Source: Rhodocollybia butyracea (taxonomy: Eukaryota > Basidiomycota > Agaricomycetes > Agaricales > Omphalotaceae). From it: 64,000 bases of DNA. Shown one piece after another: positions 46,860-57,041 of this stretch. The stretch is taken from NCBI GenBank assembly GCA_015501585.1, contig JADNRY010000091.1, positions 62,001 to 126,000 on the forward strand, in the 5' to 3' direction. Each line of letters starts with the position of its first letter. The first letter of the stretch is position 1. The position numbers and the translations under genes are program-made. Below the pieces are notes generated by a model. That model did not search any database, was not told where the DNA came from, and was given only the letters and a program-made list of their open reading frames with translations.

Positions 46860-47300
46860 TTCTTCTGGTGCCATGCGGCCGTCTTTTTAGATGTACATAT
46901 ATTTCTGCAATGTGGGCCGACTTTCAAGCTCGTATCCTGCTATTGACGCAGATGAACTCTATCCCGAGCGTTGAGGTTCTCCTAGATCCTTGCGCTTGCG
47001 CAAGTGATGCTCTTTTCGAGCGTGCTCGAGATGTTGCCTCTGCCATTGGACGTGTAGTCCAAGACGCTGTTAGGATCCACGACTGTAGTCCGTGTTGGCG
47101 GGACTTTAGGGTGATTTTATATAATGGGATGCCTCGGTTCGCACTACGTTAAGGTATCATGGGTATCATGTTCGTGGTATCGATTTGTCTACTGTTTTCA
47201 CTACCAGCGGGACTGCGTGGCTGCTGTCCAAGGTTGCTCAGATCTCCATCCTCAAGTGAGAGCCTGCTATGCGGAAAAACGCTTGGGACAGGGGCGAGAA
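46860..47300 (+). pseudogene. Exonuclease-like/helicase gene, 5' fragment
   Basis: Nucleotide match to the first exon of the intact gene at 57-60.7 kb: CATGCGGCCGTCTTTT, GGGATGCCTCGG, GGTATCATGTTCGTGGTATC, GATTTGTCTACT and ACTGCGTGGCTGC. Frames are scrambled and the helicase part is missing. Confidence 0.75.
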
Positions 47301-48108
47301 GAAACAACTCACAGTCACGCGAATGGATATACACATGGCATTGTATTTGAGGACTGAGCGAGATAGCTATCCAGTAAGGTAGATGAGAGTCAGGAAGGAG
47401 ACGTGACATGACATAGGGAAGCATATGATAAAGGACGTGATGGACGGAAGACGGAAGTGGTAACACGCAAGAGCGTGCTTACATGGGGCAGACCTTTACA
47501 AAGTTATTAAAATATGACAGTATCGCTCTTGGAGACTCCACCCTTTTCTAATACAGTTATTACAAGCGGCTCGGGTAAAAGAGGTAAAAAGGTGTTTTAG
47601 ATCCAGACTTCGAAAGTTAGCAGTACGTATGTTTGTATAAAGTACTCGATTAATACTCGGTGGTGATGTGATCAACACCACAGCCGCGCATTGGGACGAG
47701 AGGCGGCGCAGGGTAGACTCGCGTTGCCAGTCCGTTCTGTCGCCACCCAATTCAAATAAATTTGAATTGCGCTCAGGGTAAACAGCTGAGCTGAGGGTTC
47801 TCCGAACATGCTAATAGCGGTAGCAGCATGTGATTTCATATTTGAAATATCGGAGAACGGCTGGTTCACGAGCCTAGGCGCAGGGTGCCCGGTCTCAACA
47901 CCGGATGCTAAGGTATGTCAAGATCTACTGGCGACAGGGATAGTGTCTCTGAGGTATTCAGCAAGGTACCAGAGGCAGAAGGGCTTGTAGTGGATTGACC
48001 AGCAGTACTGGTAATCGGACTCAAAAAAAAAGTACTCAAAAAAAAGTACAAGGCATCAATTGGCCTATTTGATTTTACTTGTTGCCACGAGCCCAAGTAT
48101 GGCAGTCA
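47301..48108. repeat. Low-copy duplicated intergenic DNA
   Basis: 47,395-47,560 recurs at about 49,655-49,790 (GACATGACATAGGGAA, ACGCAAGAGCGTGCTTACAT, CTTGGAGACTCCA). 47,565-47,640 (GCGGCTCGGGTAAAAGAGG, then CAGACTTCGAAAG) recurs at 51,360-51,425. No supported gene. Confidence 0.55.
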
Positions 48109-48116
48109 TATAAAAA
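48109..48116 (+). promoter_or_regulatory. TATA box of secreted-protein gene A
   Basis: TATAAAAA, 120 nt upstream of the ATG. The same box with the following CACCGTGTGGAT block is kept upstream of the truncated copy at 51,441 and, more diverged, of gene B at 60,967, so it is the conserved promoter of the family. Confidence 0.7.
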
Positions 48117-48235
48117 AGCACCGTGTGGATAGAACTGATCACCCCGCTGGTTTACGGTTTAGCCTCTTGTCACTGGAGCCCAGTTTGCTGGTCAATCTGT
48201 CGTTCCCTGCGATATTCCTTGCAACAATTTCGAAA

Positions 48236-49434
48236 ATGCTCAGCCCTCATCTTTTCTTCATGCTCGTGGCCAGCTCCATACTTGCTGTGTCCCCTAAACC
48301 CGTTCCAGCAGGGCAAGTATCGCATATACAAGAACTTTCGCCGCCTACGGTTCCTGTAAGTGCTTGCTCGTATGTCGCTATTATACTTACTATAACTTAC
48401 GGCCAGCAAATTCCCACCGTTACCTTCATCAGTGGCACAACAGGTCAAGGCCTAGGAACTCTCCCAACTTATTTAGGAGGGTTCAAAAAAGGCCTCACCA
48501 CCGCGCTGAACAAAGCTTTCGGACGAGAGGACAAGGCGAAAATAGAATTTATAGGTCGATTTTTACCTGTACCGACAAACCAGAAATGGTTGTATTTCAC
48601 AGTCACCGGACTGAATCAGTGCAAGCCGAAGTGTTATGGGTGGGCAGGAAAAGGCTGTGAGTACTCGCTACCGCTACTGAAGTATGGTTCATCGTGTGCT
48701 TACAGCTTTACTAATACTTTAGATGGTATCGCGGTCAGGCCCGGGCCGCCGAATCAGCCCCAGAGAGTGAATCTTGCTCACAAGTATCACACATGGTATG
48801 TTGGTATTGCCTTTGGCGAGCCACGCCAGGGCCGGTTTGAAGCCATTATGGGCCAGTTTGCAAAGCCACCTCAGACACTGACCCCTTTCATCGAGGCGTC
48901 GCAAAAAGAATGGAACGTGCTTTCGACTGATCTTGAGGATCACTTTATGCTCCCAGGGACCGTGATTTTCATTGATATCAATGGTGAACCATTAAGTGGT
49001 CTAGAGGTACCAAAGGAAATCGAGCCCACCCTCACTGAGCAGATCAATCGAGCGTTAAATGTGCAGGAATACCCATTCACCTACCACGGATACTCCCTTC
49101 AAACAAATTCTTTTTTCAAGATCGTCAAAACATCCGTACAGTGTACGACCATGGATCCTTGTTTCGGGCTTATAAAACAACTTGATATGAGTGAGTACTC
49201 CCTCCCTGCTCTGGTTTTCCTCATACTCATATACGCACGAAAGCCTTACATCATGACAAGAGACACATATTCATTGTACGGCGAAGGGCGCCTGGCACAT
49301 CGAGTCTCAAGCGGTTCGATCTTGTTGGGGTATATCCTCCCGACATGAGTAAGGAATGGCAGGACGGGACTATGGACATGCTTGAAAAGAAATTTATGCT
49401 TTGGACACCTGTAGTGCCAAGTGGTCACAGTTAA
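48236..49434 (+). CDS. Secreted protein of unknown function, family member A
   Basis: Exons 48236-48355, 48407-48656, 48723-49190 and 49244-49434 (introns of 51, 66 and 53 nt) give one frame of 342 residues. A signal peptide is clear (MLSPHLFFMLVASSILAVSP, cleavage near PVPA). The mature part holds conserved blocks shared with gene B at 61-62 kb: LNKAFG, a CYGW motif with flanking Cys, WYVGIAFGEPRQGRFEAIMG, and YSLQTNSFF followed by a Cys pair. The last exon, read after intron 3, gives HHDKRHIFIV and FDLVGVYPPDMS, also conserved in B. Unspliced reading would hide this C-terminus. I recognise no family. Secretion and the small, expanded, locally duplicated family would suit an extracellular or effector-like protein, which is inference. 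Confidence 0.75.
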
Positions 49435-49519
49435 AATAAAGCTCGGTTTGAGAAGCAAAGTTACTCAACTCTACAAGAGAGTTGCTTGCAGCGATCGTCT
49501 TAGGTACCCACTGTCTGCA

Positions 49520-49821
49520 TCATAGAGCCAGTTCTTAGTTGTTGAATAAAGTCTGTTCAGATTTGATCGAGCGACACATGGTGAAGTTTGGTTTCTGGAT
49601 CAAATATTACTCAGGGGAAAGTGTAGAAAGGGGAACTTTGGAAGAAGGAGTGGACGTGACATGACATAGGGAACTGAATGATAAAGGACGTGATGGACGG
49701 AAGTGGTAACACGCAAGAGCGTGCTTACATGGGGCAGACCTGTACAAAGTTATCAAAATATGACAGTAACACTCTTGGAGACTCCATGTTTCTTCTCAAA
49801 TTCATAGCCAGACTCCCATGT
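49520..49821. repeat. 3' relic of a DUF6536 gene and duplicated DNA
   Basis: GAATAAAGTCTGTT and GGATCAAATATTAC...GGGGAAAGTGT (about 49,540-49,635) match the 3' end of the DUF6536 gene (54,754-54,850). 49,655-49,790 matches 47,395-47,560. These are leftovers of block duplications. Confidence 0.55.
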
Positions 49822-50713
49822 TCACCCTGGAAGCCAGGAGCGTCTCAATTTCTTCTGGATATCTTCCGCATCCTCTGTGAAGCCCTGCAGAGCGAAAAGG
49901 TATTAGTAAACGTGAAAAGTTGAGAAGTTGTATTTATAATGTTCACATATTGGCCGCTTATGACATAGTTTTCCCAGTCAATCAAGGTGACTACACCAGT
50001 TTCCACGCCAGTTTTCTCATCAATCTCGAGGACAATCTTGATCCAGGTTAGCTTTGACATCGGCAAATTTTTGCAAGTACTCACATTGCCTTCGTGCAGA
50101 TCCCTAAAATGACGAAAATAGACGGAAATTTAACAAAACAGTGCATGAGGGGGGGTTAAGATACTCGCTTATGACATACTCCATCCATCGTGGCAATACG
50201 AGCAGTCTCTGCTGCAATCTTGGGTATCCATTTTTGCAAATACTGAACACGATCGTTTACGTGTCCTTTCAATAATTCCTTCAGTGTTTTACCTTTTGCC
50301 TCGCGCATCACAATAACGCTTTCCCTCTCATCCGATGCAATGTATTGGTGTACGGACTTGAGACCCTCTATCTCTTTTTGTCCAAAAGACATCGATCCGA
50401 ATTTTTTTATCACGTAACCAGGGTTGTCTTCACCGTCCCATGAAGCTAATAAAAAAAGTGACCGAAGTAATCTGTTAATTAGCCAAAGTCTCAATGAAAA
50501 AAAAATGGCGGAGTTGAGCTGACTTATTCGATGCACAGCGCAGGAAGAACTGCTGGGAAGACCAATTTTATCACCAATGACTGCAGTGTGGCCCTCAACG
50601 ATTATGGTTTCAGCGCGGCGCTGCAGCGAGCTATCTGTATACTGCCAAGGTGCTGCATACAGGGTAGGCAGAATAGTTGAAAGCGCAAAGAGAGTGATAG
50701 ATGGGAAGCGCAT
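49822..50713 (-). CDS. Secreted kinase-like protein (possible frameshift)
   Basis: Minus-strand exons 50713-50524, 50445-50165, 50103-50085, 50036-49947 and 49884-49822 read through a signal peptide (MRFPSITLFALSTILPTLYA), VIKKFGSMSF (beta-3-like Lys), REAKGKTLKELLKGH, GVCHKR, then DLHEGN, IVLEIDEKTG and TLIDWENY. The order HxxDLHEGN ... IDWE matches the catalytic loop and metal-binding motif of small fungal kinase-like proteins. The 19-nt exon carries DLHEGN. Its reading frame does not fit the preceding donor by one base (total 643 nt), so either a 1-nt insertion breaks the gene or I have misplaced a splice site. With only about 214 residues it is short for a kinase. Secretion plus a kinase-like fold is unusual; phosphotransfer activity is uncertain. 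Confidence 0.55.
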
Positions 50714-51359
50714 ACCGCAACGAACAGCAATAAAAGAAACTGCACAGCGATAAGGTGGTGATGAATGGATAGTAGCGTAGTTGCAGGACCAGCCTGATAC
50801 CAAAAATCGAAGCCAATATCTCTCTTTTATACAATATCGGTAACGTCTTGGCAAGGACTACCACTTCGAGCTTTGAAAGGCTTTGAACAACCCTTTATGG
50901 ATTTCCAATTTTCGGGAATACGCTGATGGTAACCGTCCACAACTTAACGGTCAAGGTGAAAAATCAAAAAACTGGATACAAGTCCAAGTTTTGACGCCTT
51001 TATTGGACTACTGTATGAAACGATAGAAAAGCCCAAGTACTCAAGCTCAAGCTTCGAGCCTGATTGCAGCGTTGCTAGAAAATAGAACGACTTTAGTACC
51101 GGAGAATCGGCTGAATAAAATGAAATTGAGAGCCAATTCCTGGTTGATGTGATGGCTGATACTCCTCCTTATCCTCCTCTTCCATATGTACATCGCCCCA
51201 CTGGCATTGCCCCAGTATTGTAGAGTATTGTCCCCCATTCTAACCATACCTCCACTCAGCTCCACCCACTCCAACTCCACCCTCACTGTCAAGAGGTTTT
51301 AGAGTTTGCCTTTGAGAGAAAACCATACTGTAGTACGACTTATTCCAATGCTTATCAAA
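50714..51359. other. No gene seen
   Basis: Upstream region of the kinase-like gene and spacer. Only short frames without support. Confidence 0.4.
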
Positions 51360-51690
51360 AGCGGCTCAGGGAAACGAGGTAAAAAGGCATTTTAGATCGA
51401 CCAGACTTCGAAAGTAGTAGTATGTTAAGTACGGCGATCCTATAAAAATCACCGTGTGGATAGAAATGATCACCCCGCCGGTTTACGGTTTAGCCTCTTA
51501 TCGCCCAGTTTGTTGGTCAATCTGCCGTTCCCTGCGATATTCTTTACAAAAATTTCAAAAATGCTCAGCCCTCTTCTTCTATTCACGCTCCTGGCTAGCT
51601 CCATGCTTGCCGTGTCCCCGATACCCCGTGCCAGCAGGACTCTCATATGAAGCATCGCATATATGTACAGGAACGGTATTCGGAATACTT
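51360..51690 (+). pseudogene. Truncated copy of secreted-protein gene A (promoter and signal peptide)
   Basis: Matches the gene A region: TATAAAAA at 51,441-51,448, GTGTGGATAGAA.TGATCACC, GTTTACGGTTTAGCCTCTT and the start MLSPLLLFTLLASSMLAVSP (ATG at about 51,560). The frame stops after about 30 residues and similarity ends near AGGAACGGTATTC. No mature protein remains. Confidence 0.8.
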
Positions 51691-51707
51691 TAACTAATAC
51701 ATAATAA

Positions 51708-52031
51708 TTAGTAGGATATATGTACCATGAATGATAAATGCGCAATAGGTCGACCAAATAGATAATGCGGAAGGATTTGGGGAGCGCGGAAGTCGGGAAG
51801 AGATAGGAGTGGCTGACTACATACGTAACTTTGGAAGATGATATTGTGAATCAAAACATTATGCACGGCCTGAATATCAATTTTGGCATACGTCAGATCT
51901 TGCTGCGGGAAAATGTTTTCATTGCTCCGAGGCACTTGAGCAGCAACATGTGGTCGAGGGAACTGACTCTCTTGAAAATATTTTGACCTCATCGACTCAT
52001 CGAGCTTAGTCTTTGATAAATTACATACCAA
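51708..52031 (-). CDS. Hypothetical coding remnant
   Basis: An open minus-strand frame containing a protein-like stretch (YAKIDIQAVHNVLIHNIIFQ) that ends at a good donor (GTATGT, about 51,830-51,825), so it may be one exon. I do not recognise it and found no partner exon. Confidence 0.25.
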   Translation of the reverse strand: MVCNLSKTKLDESMRSKYFQESQFPRPHVAAQVPRSNENIFPQQDLTYAKIDIQAVHNVLIHNIIFQSYVCSQPLLSLPDFRAPQILPHYLFGRPIAHLSFMVHISY

Positions 52032-52435
52032 TGAATGTATGCAGCGGACTAGAAAGTGAGGCGGTTGTTTCCCATTGTGTTTCTCAACGGGTTTGTTATC
52101 CGATTTTTTCGCATTAGAATCTTACTGGTGCCTGGGATTGAGATACTAATAGTATTAGGTTGTGTCAAATACAATTCCTTGGCGAATAAGATGAATGAAG
52201 TTGCGTGCATATGCCATCTTTCATCAGTTCAATGCTGTCAATCGGTTCCGACGAGTCCTTGTTTTGGTACATTTAAACCCCTTAGCTGAAAGCTCCGACT
52301 GGCGTCCCAACTTCCACACCCTCTCCATCCTTGTCTGTACTAGCTTTGGGCTAATTTTGTGAGATGGCCAGTGTCGCTAGGTAGTACCAATTATACATAC
52401 ATCGAGTGGTTTTCTGATGCCATTATAGTGCTCCA

Positions 52436-54755
52436 GTGGCGACACGTTGGTCAAAAACTTCGTACACGTTGGTCTCAACATCTGAGTCAACATTGAGGGA
52501 GCATACTACCTCGTTGTACGATTACTCGAAGAGTAAGCAGCTAATTAGCAATACAGAGTCCTTTCTAGATTTAGAAAAGGCCCCAAGCCCTCAGCAAAGT
52601 TGGTGGAGATCAAAACTCAAAGGATTCGGTCCCCGCCTGCCTACAGGCTGGCATTTTGGGGTATGGGTAGCAACATCTCAGGCGGTTAGCGTGCTCATTC
52701 TCAACATCGCCATTTTGATATACACTACTGTCAAAACTGGAGGAAGCAGCAGCGGATTGTTGTTTGAAGGCGACTGCCTCACTGTGGATCATTTGAACAT
52801 TCGCGTACATCTTGTCATCAACATTCTCAGCACTCTACTACTTGGGGCTAGCAACTATGTTATGCAAAGTCTCTGTGCCCTACCAGGATTGAAGTTGATC
52901 GGGCGCATGAGAGGGGATCATGGCTTGACATCGGCATCCAGAGCATACGGAATCTGAAGTATACAAGCCGCTGGAAGCAAGTGCTGTGGATTTTGCTCTC
53001 CGCTTCCTCAGTCCTTATACATCTTCTGTAAGTGCTATTAATGTTTGCAAAGCGAAACAATATACAATGCTCACCACAGAACAGTTACAACTCATCGTTC
53101 TTTTCTACCACAAGCGCCAATGCCTATCAAGTCATTTATGCACAAGGACCAGATATACAACACATTGAAAATAATGGAACATTTGACTGGAAGTGCGCAT
53201 TCCCGGGAAATGATACCTTGCATTCTATCACAGAGGTAGTGCCCAATTGGGAGTTTTTGAGTGCATCCGACTGCCTTCAATCCTATGCAGTTGATTTTCT
53301 CACGGATCATGGCAACGTAATGGTTGTTGGAGCTTTCGACCCAGAAATGTATACCTTTAAAGGCCTTGACAAGGTTGGGTTTGACATTGCTGTAATAGTG
53401 GAAGGAGGCCTCATTGGGGGTTCTTCGCCCCCTTTCAATGGATTTGCTCCGATTTGCCAGATGATGCAATGCGTCGCTGTTCTTCTAACTAATATTGATC
53501 CTTCAAACTGGACACTTGGAGAAAATTTTTGGAATATGAATGTGACCGCCGGGAGTCAGCTCATTGTTCCCTCCGCTCAAGTCGATTATTGCCTCAGTTC
53601 AACAGCTTCCCCCAGATGTCAGCTCCGGTTCAACCTTCCACTTCTGACCATCGTTGTAGCCCTCAATGCTATAAAAGTTGTATGTATGGCAATTGTTGCC
53701 ACAAAGATGAAGGATCATCCCCTAGTAACTATTGGAGATGCAATTGCATCTTTTATTGACAATCCTTCATCGGAAACCAAAGGAATGTGTTTGGTATCAC
53801 AAGATCAGTTCAAGGATTCTAACAAAAGCCATGGCGCCAACTCATCTCTGATCAAGTATCAGCCACTAAATATCAGATGGATGGCGATGGTCAGTCAGAG
53901 ACAATGGGTCCTAACAGCTGTCCTGTAAGTATCTTAAAAATTTACCTTTATAAAGATTTAACCAATGATTCTAGTTTTTGTGGTGCTATCCTCATTACTT
54001 TGTCCTTTTTGGGCTACGCTATATCTGAACTGAACTCAGTTTACGACATTAGTGGCTTCTCAGCGCTCTGGGAGTTGGGGATTGGTAAAGTCTCATCCGA
54101 AACTATTATTCAGGGCTGGCACATACCAGCGACAAGATATGGGGCTCTGTCAGCTGTAGTCCTTCTTTCTAACTTCCCCCAACTCGTTCTCTCAGCAATC
54201 TACCTTGTTTTCAACAGCTTGTGCACCAAACTTCTCCTTGGACTTGAATGGTCATCGTTTGCCCACTCTCGCAAGCCCCTGCGCGTCTCTGATCCTTGTG
54301 GAGACCAACGCTCGACATACTTCCTACAGATACCGTACCGCTTTGGTCTCCCACTCATGGCCTGCTCCACACTTTTACACTGGTTGATGTCACAGAGCAT
54401 TTTTCTAGTTGTAGTCAATGTCTGGGATGGAGCTGACCTTCAAAACACTATCACCAGCTGTGGATATTCACCCATTGCAATGATGTTGAGCTCCATTGTT
54501 GGGGCTTCCCTCTTTTTGAGTGCACTTGCTGTTGGATACTTCAAGCACATTGATTGCCGTATGCCACTAGTGGGAAGCTGCAGTGCAGCGATATCCGCGG
54601 CTTGCCATCCACCTGAGAGCGGCTCAGACTCATCAAAAACATTGATGTGGGGTGTCGTCTCTCACACCGCAGATCATGCAGACCGGGCTGCTGGGCACAT
54701 CAGTTTCTCAAGTGGGGAGGTTGTAGAGCCAGTTCCTTGCTGCCATTATTCTTGA
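52436..54755 (+). CDS. DUF6536-type multi-pass membrane protein (frameshifted)
   Basis: Exons about 52436-53027, 53085-53924 and 53975-54755. Recognised by the family pattern: GWHFGVWVATSQAVSVLILN (first membrane segment), LLFEGDC, RVHLVINILSTLLLGASNYV-MQ, a second-frame continuation (HERGSWLDIGIQSIRNL, WILLSASSVLIHLLYNS), and later helices LLTIVVALNAIKVVCMAIVA, CGAILITLSFLGYAI, LSAVVLLSNFPQLVLSAIY and MMLSSIVGASLFLSALAVGY. A large extracellular-type loop holds paired Cys. The conserved APTR-like step is broken by one missing base near 52,880. The true ATG is unclear: the frame opens at 52,436 without ATG, and one upstream at 52,363 does not join cleanly. Function of the family is unknown; a plasma-membrane location is inferred. 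AATAAA at 54,755 is a likely poly(A) signal. Confidence 0.8.
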
Positions 54756-55149
54756 ATAAAGTCTGTTTGGATTTTATCAAGTGATATACAGTGAAGTCTG
54801 GCTTCCGGATCAAATATTACCTAGGGGAAAGTGTCGAAGGGGGGACTTTGCGCCAAGGAGTCCCGCCCCCTGCATTTTGCTTCAGAGGTGTGTTTCGTCG
54901 CAGGACAGCTTTACCTCCCTTAGTTTGTTTATCATCCCTCTTCATTTATCCAAGTCCCAGTTTTTACTATTTCATTAATCGTCACTATATAGAGGACGAG
55001 TTGTCCTCAAGTCCCTCAGTTGTTTTATTTATAGGTCTACGGAACTAGTACTTACGCTTATACGTGTAGCTCATACTTAAAGTTCCTCAGGTAATTACTT
55101 GCAATACGGGTTATTTCTATCTTCTGAGGCTTGTACTTATTAAGTTGGT
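54756..55149. other. Spacer with dispersed repeat
   Basis: No gene. 55,040-55,140 (GGAACTAGTACTTACG, ATACGTGTAG, then CTTCTGAGG) resembles 7,490-7,620. Confidence 0.4.
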
Positions 55150-56110
55150 GACGAAAGTGGAGAGACCGGCGGAAACTAGGGCGTCGAAACCGAGTGCACG
55201 GAGCGAACATTTGGTGTTTTGGTTCTGGAGGTGAGTTAGGAAGTTACGGTGGTGTCAGGGCATGTAGAGTAGCATGCGAGAAGGGAAGGAGGATGACTAG
55301 GATTGGGTGTCGTCAGTACGCTCGTCTTCAGATGAAGCAGTATCGGGCGCCCGTCCGGTCAAATTCTTCGAATGAGAGAACTGCTCCACCCCAAGGACGC
55401 ATCCAACGGGTGAATAAGCGAGCTTTAATTTGACCCGTTGAGGAACCGGAAAAACTCTGTCGGCTCCTCCAGCCTCTCATCCATCTTGATACCCTCAAAG
55501 ATCCATGATTGTAAGTGGGTCTTTGTCACAATCCAGCAGCTTTGACCGTTACGCCAAAACGGCAGTATAAACACAAACTATGTGTTCAGCCTCTGGATTG
55601 TATATAAGCACATCTTGGCGGTTCAAGTGTGGTAAGCCACGGCAGGCTTACAATGATCTCCTCTCGCCCTCTTTGAGATTACCCGCATCGATCCTCGGAA
55701 CCAAGGACGGATCTGCTCGTAACACTTGGGGACTACAGCCGACACTCGTGTTGTTGAGCTCAGTCTCCATTTCGCCTATGATACCTCGGCCGTTGGTCGA
55801 TCCCGAGGTTGGTTGAGGTATTTAGTGATCCGCCTAACGGCAATAGCATTACCGGAGCTCATTAAGGGTGGATTTCATCAGCAAGCGGGCACGCACACCA
55901 ATGAGCTCAATACGAGCGGAGGTGAGGTAAAAGTGGATTCAGAGGGCGTGGATGTAAATGTGGTCAAGACTCGTAGATTTCGTGGATCTATGGTTACAAA
56001 CGGCGAAGAAAAAGAGGTTGTTGGATCAAGAAAGCCCCAGTTGTAGAGGACGTCGTCGGAGTAAGTTAATACTGGGAAAAGCTGTAATTCTCGAGAAATT
56101 TGCAGGAGGG
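55150..56110 (-). pseudogene. Indoleamine 2,3-dioxygenase relic, copy d
   Basis: Nucleotide match to the middle of copy c on the minus strand: GAGTGCACGGAGCGAACATTTGG-type block, AAGTTACGGTGGTGTC, CATCCAACGGGTGAAT, TCGGCTCCTCCAGCCTCTCATCC, ATGATACCTCGGCCGTTGG and GAAAGCCCCAGTTGTAGAGGAC. All frames are broken, and a 148-bp insertion sits at 55,507-55,654. It lies head to head with the intact helicase gene. Confidence 0.85.
55507..55654. mobile_element. 148-bp insertion in IDO copy d
   Basis: Absent from the other IDO copies, which read straight from GATCC to ATCTCCTCTCGCC. Ends are GATTGTAAG and CTTACAATG (8-bp inverted ATTGTAAG/CTTACAAT), flanked by AT on both sides. Probably a very short non-autonomous element; superfamily unknown. 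Confidence 0.5.
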
Positions 56111-57041
56111 GAAGCGTGAAATAAGTTATATGTTCAAGTTTATAAACAAATCTAAAAGTGTTTGTTATCAGAATAAATGACAGTGATGATTAAAGATGGT
56201 GGAGAGTTCTAGTTAGTGATGGTAGCAGCTCATCAACGATGTCGATGGTTTCGCAGAACGGAGGTGTTACTTTATCGATTATCGGTCTCGGTAATCTATA
56301 GATTGAGAAGAATCGCTTTCGGAGAGAAAGCACAACCTTTCCTTACGGCCCGGAGAGGTTATTCCGAGTTTCTGCTTGCACGCACGCAACGTCAAGGGAG
56401 GAACGCCGTTTTGAAGACGCGAGTGCCATGGTCAATGAACCAGCAACTAGTGCAAAAGATGGTCATGCCAAATAACGCGTACGAGTAAAAAATGGAGTTG
56501 AAAATAAACAAGCGCTTGTGGCGCTTATTAGCTACTCATCCTTGCTTCCAGACCACAAAAAGCGAACAACATTCTATCTCAGAGTCAAAAAACTCCGCAA
56601 GCTCCCGTTGTCCACGGCAACTTTACTTTCCACTCGGCTTGATGACGCTCGCTGGCCATGGGCTTTCTGCCTTCTGTTCCGTTACTCTCGTTCTTCAATG
56701 TACCATCTCCACACCTTCTTCACACTAAGCGCTAGCATCTTCACGTATTACCCAGCGGCAACTGTCACATTCAATGATTCATACATAACCTCTACTCCTT
56801 TCAAACTCCTTTATTCCGACTCAGGCAACTATCCTCGTAACTTGAACTCAATATTTACCCAAAAAAAGCATAAAGGAACAGTGAATGCAGATACTTAGAT
56901 CATCGCCTTTTACCCTGCAGCGGTTATGTAGTTGCTATGAATGTAACATTATTGCTTCCTTCTGGCGCCCATCAGCCATGCGGCCGTCTTTTCAGACGTA
57001 TTTCTGGGTCAAGTTAGCTCGCCTTCCTATCCTCCCTCTTG
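56111..57041. promoter_or_regulatory. Divergent intergenic region upstream of the helicase gene
   Basis: Second copy of the IDO-helicase intergenic DNA (compare 46,056-46,859). It presumably holds the helicase promoter; no TATA box stands out. Confidence 0.4.

Noticed and set aside
48125..49348. Gene A as a single unspliced frame of 407 residues
   Set aside because: The unspliced frame reads through three introns with GTAAGT/GTGAGT donors; the paralogue B shows that the spliced version, with a different C-terminus, is conserved.
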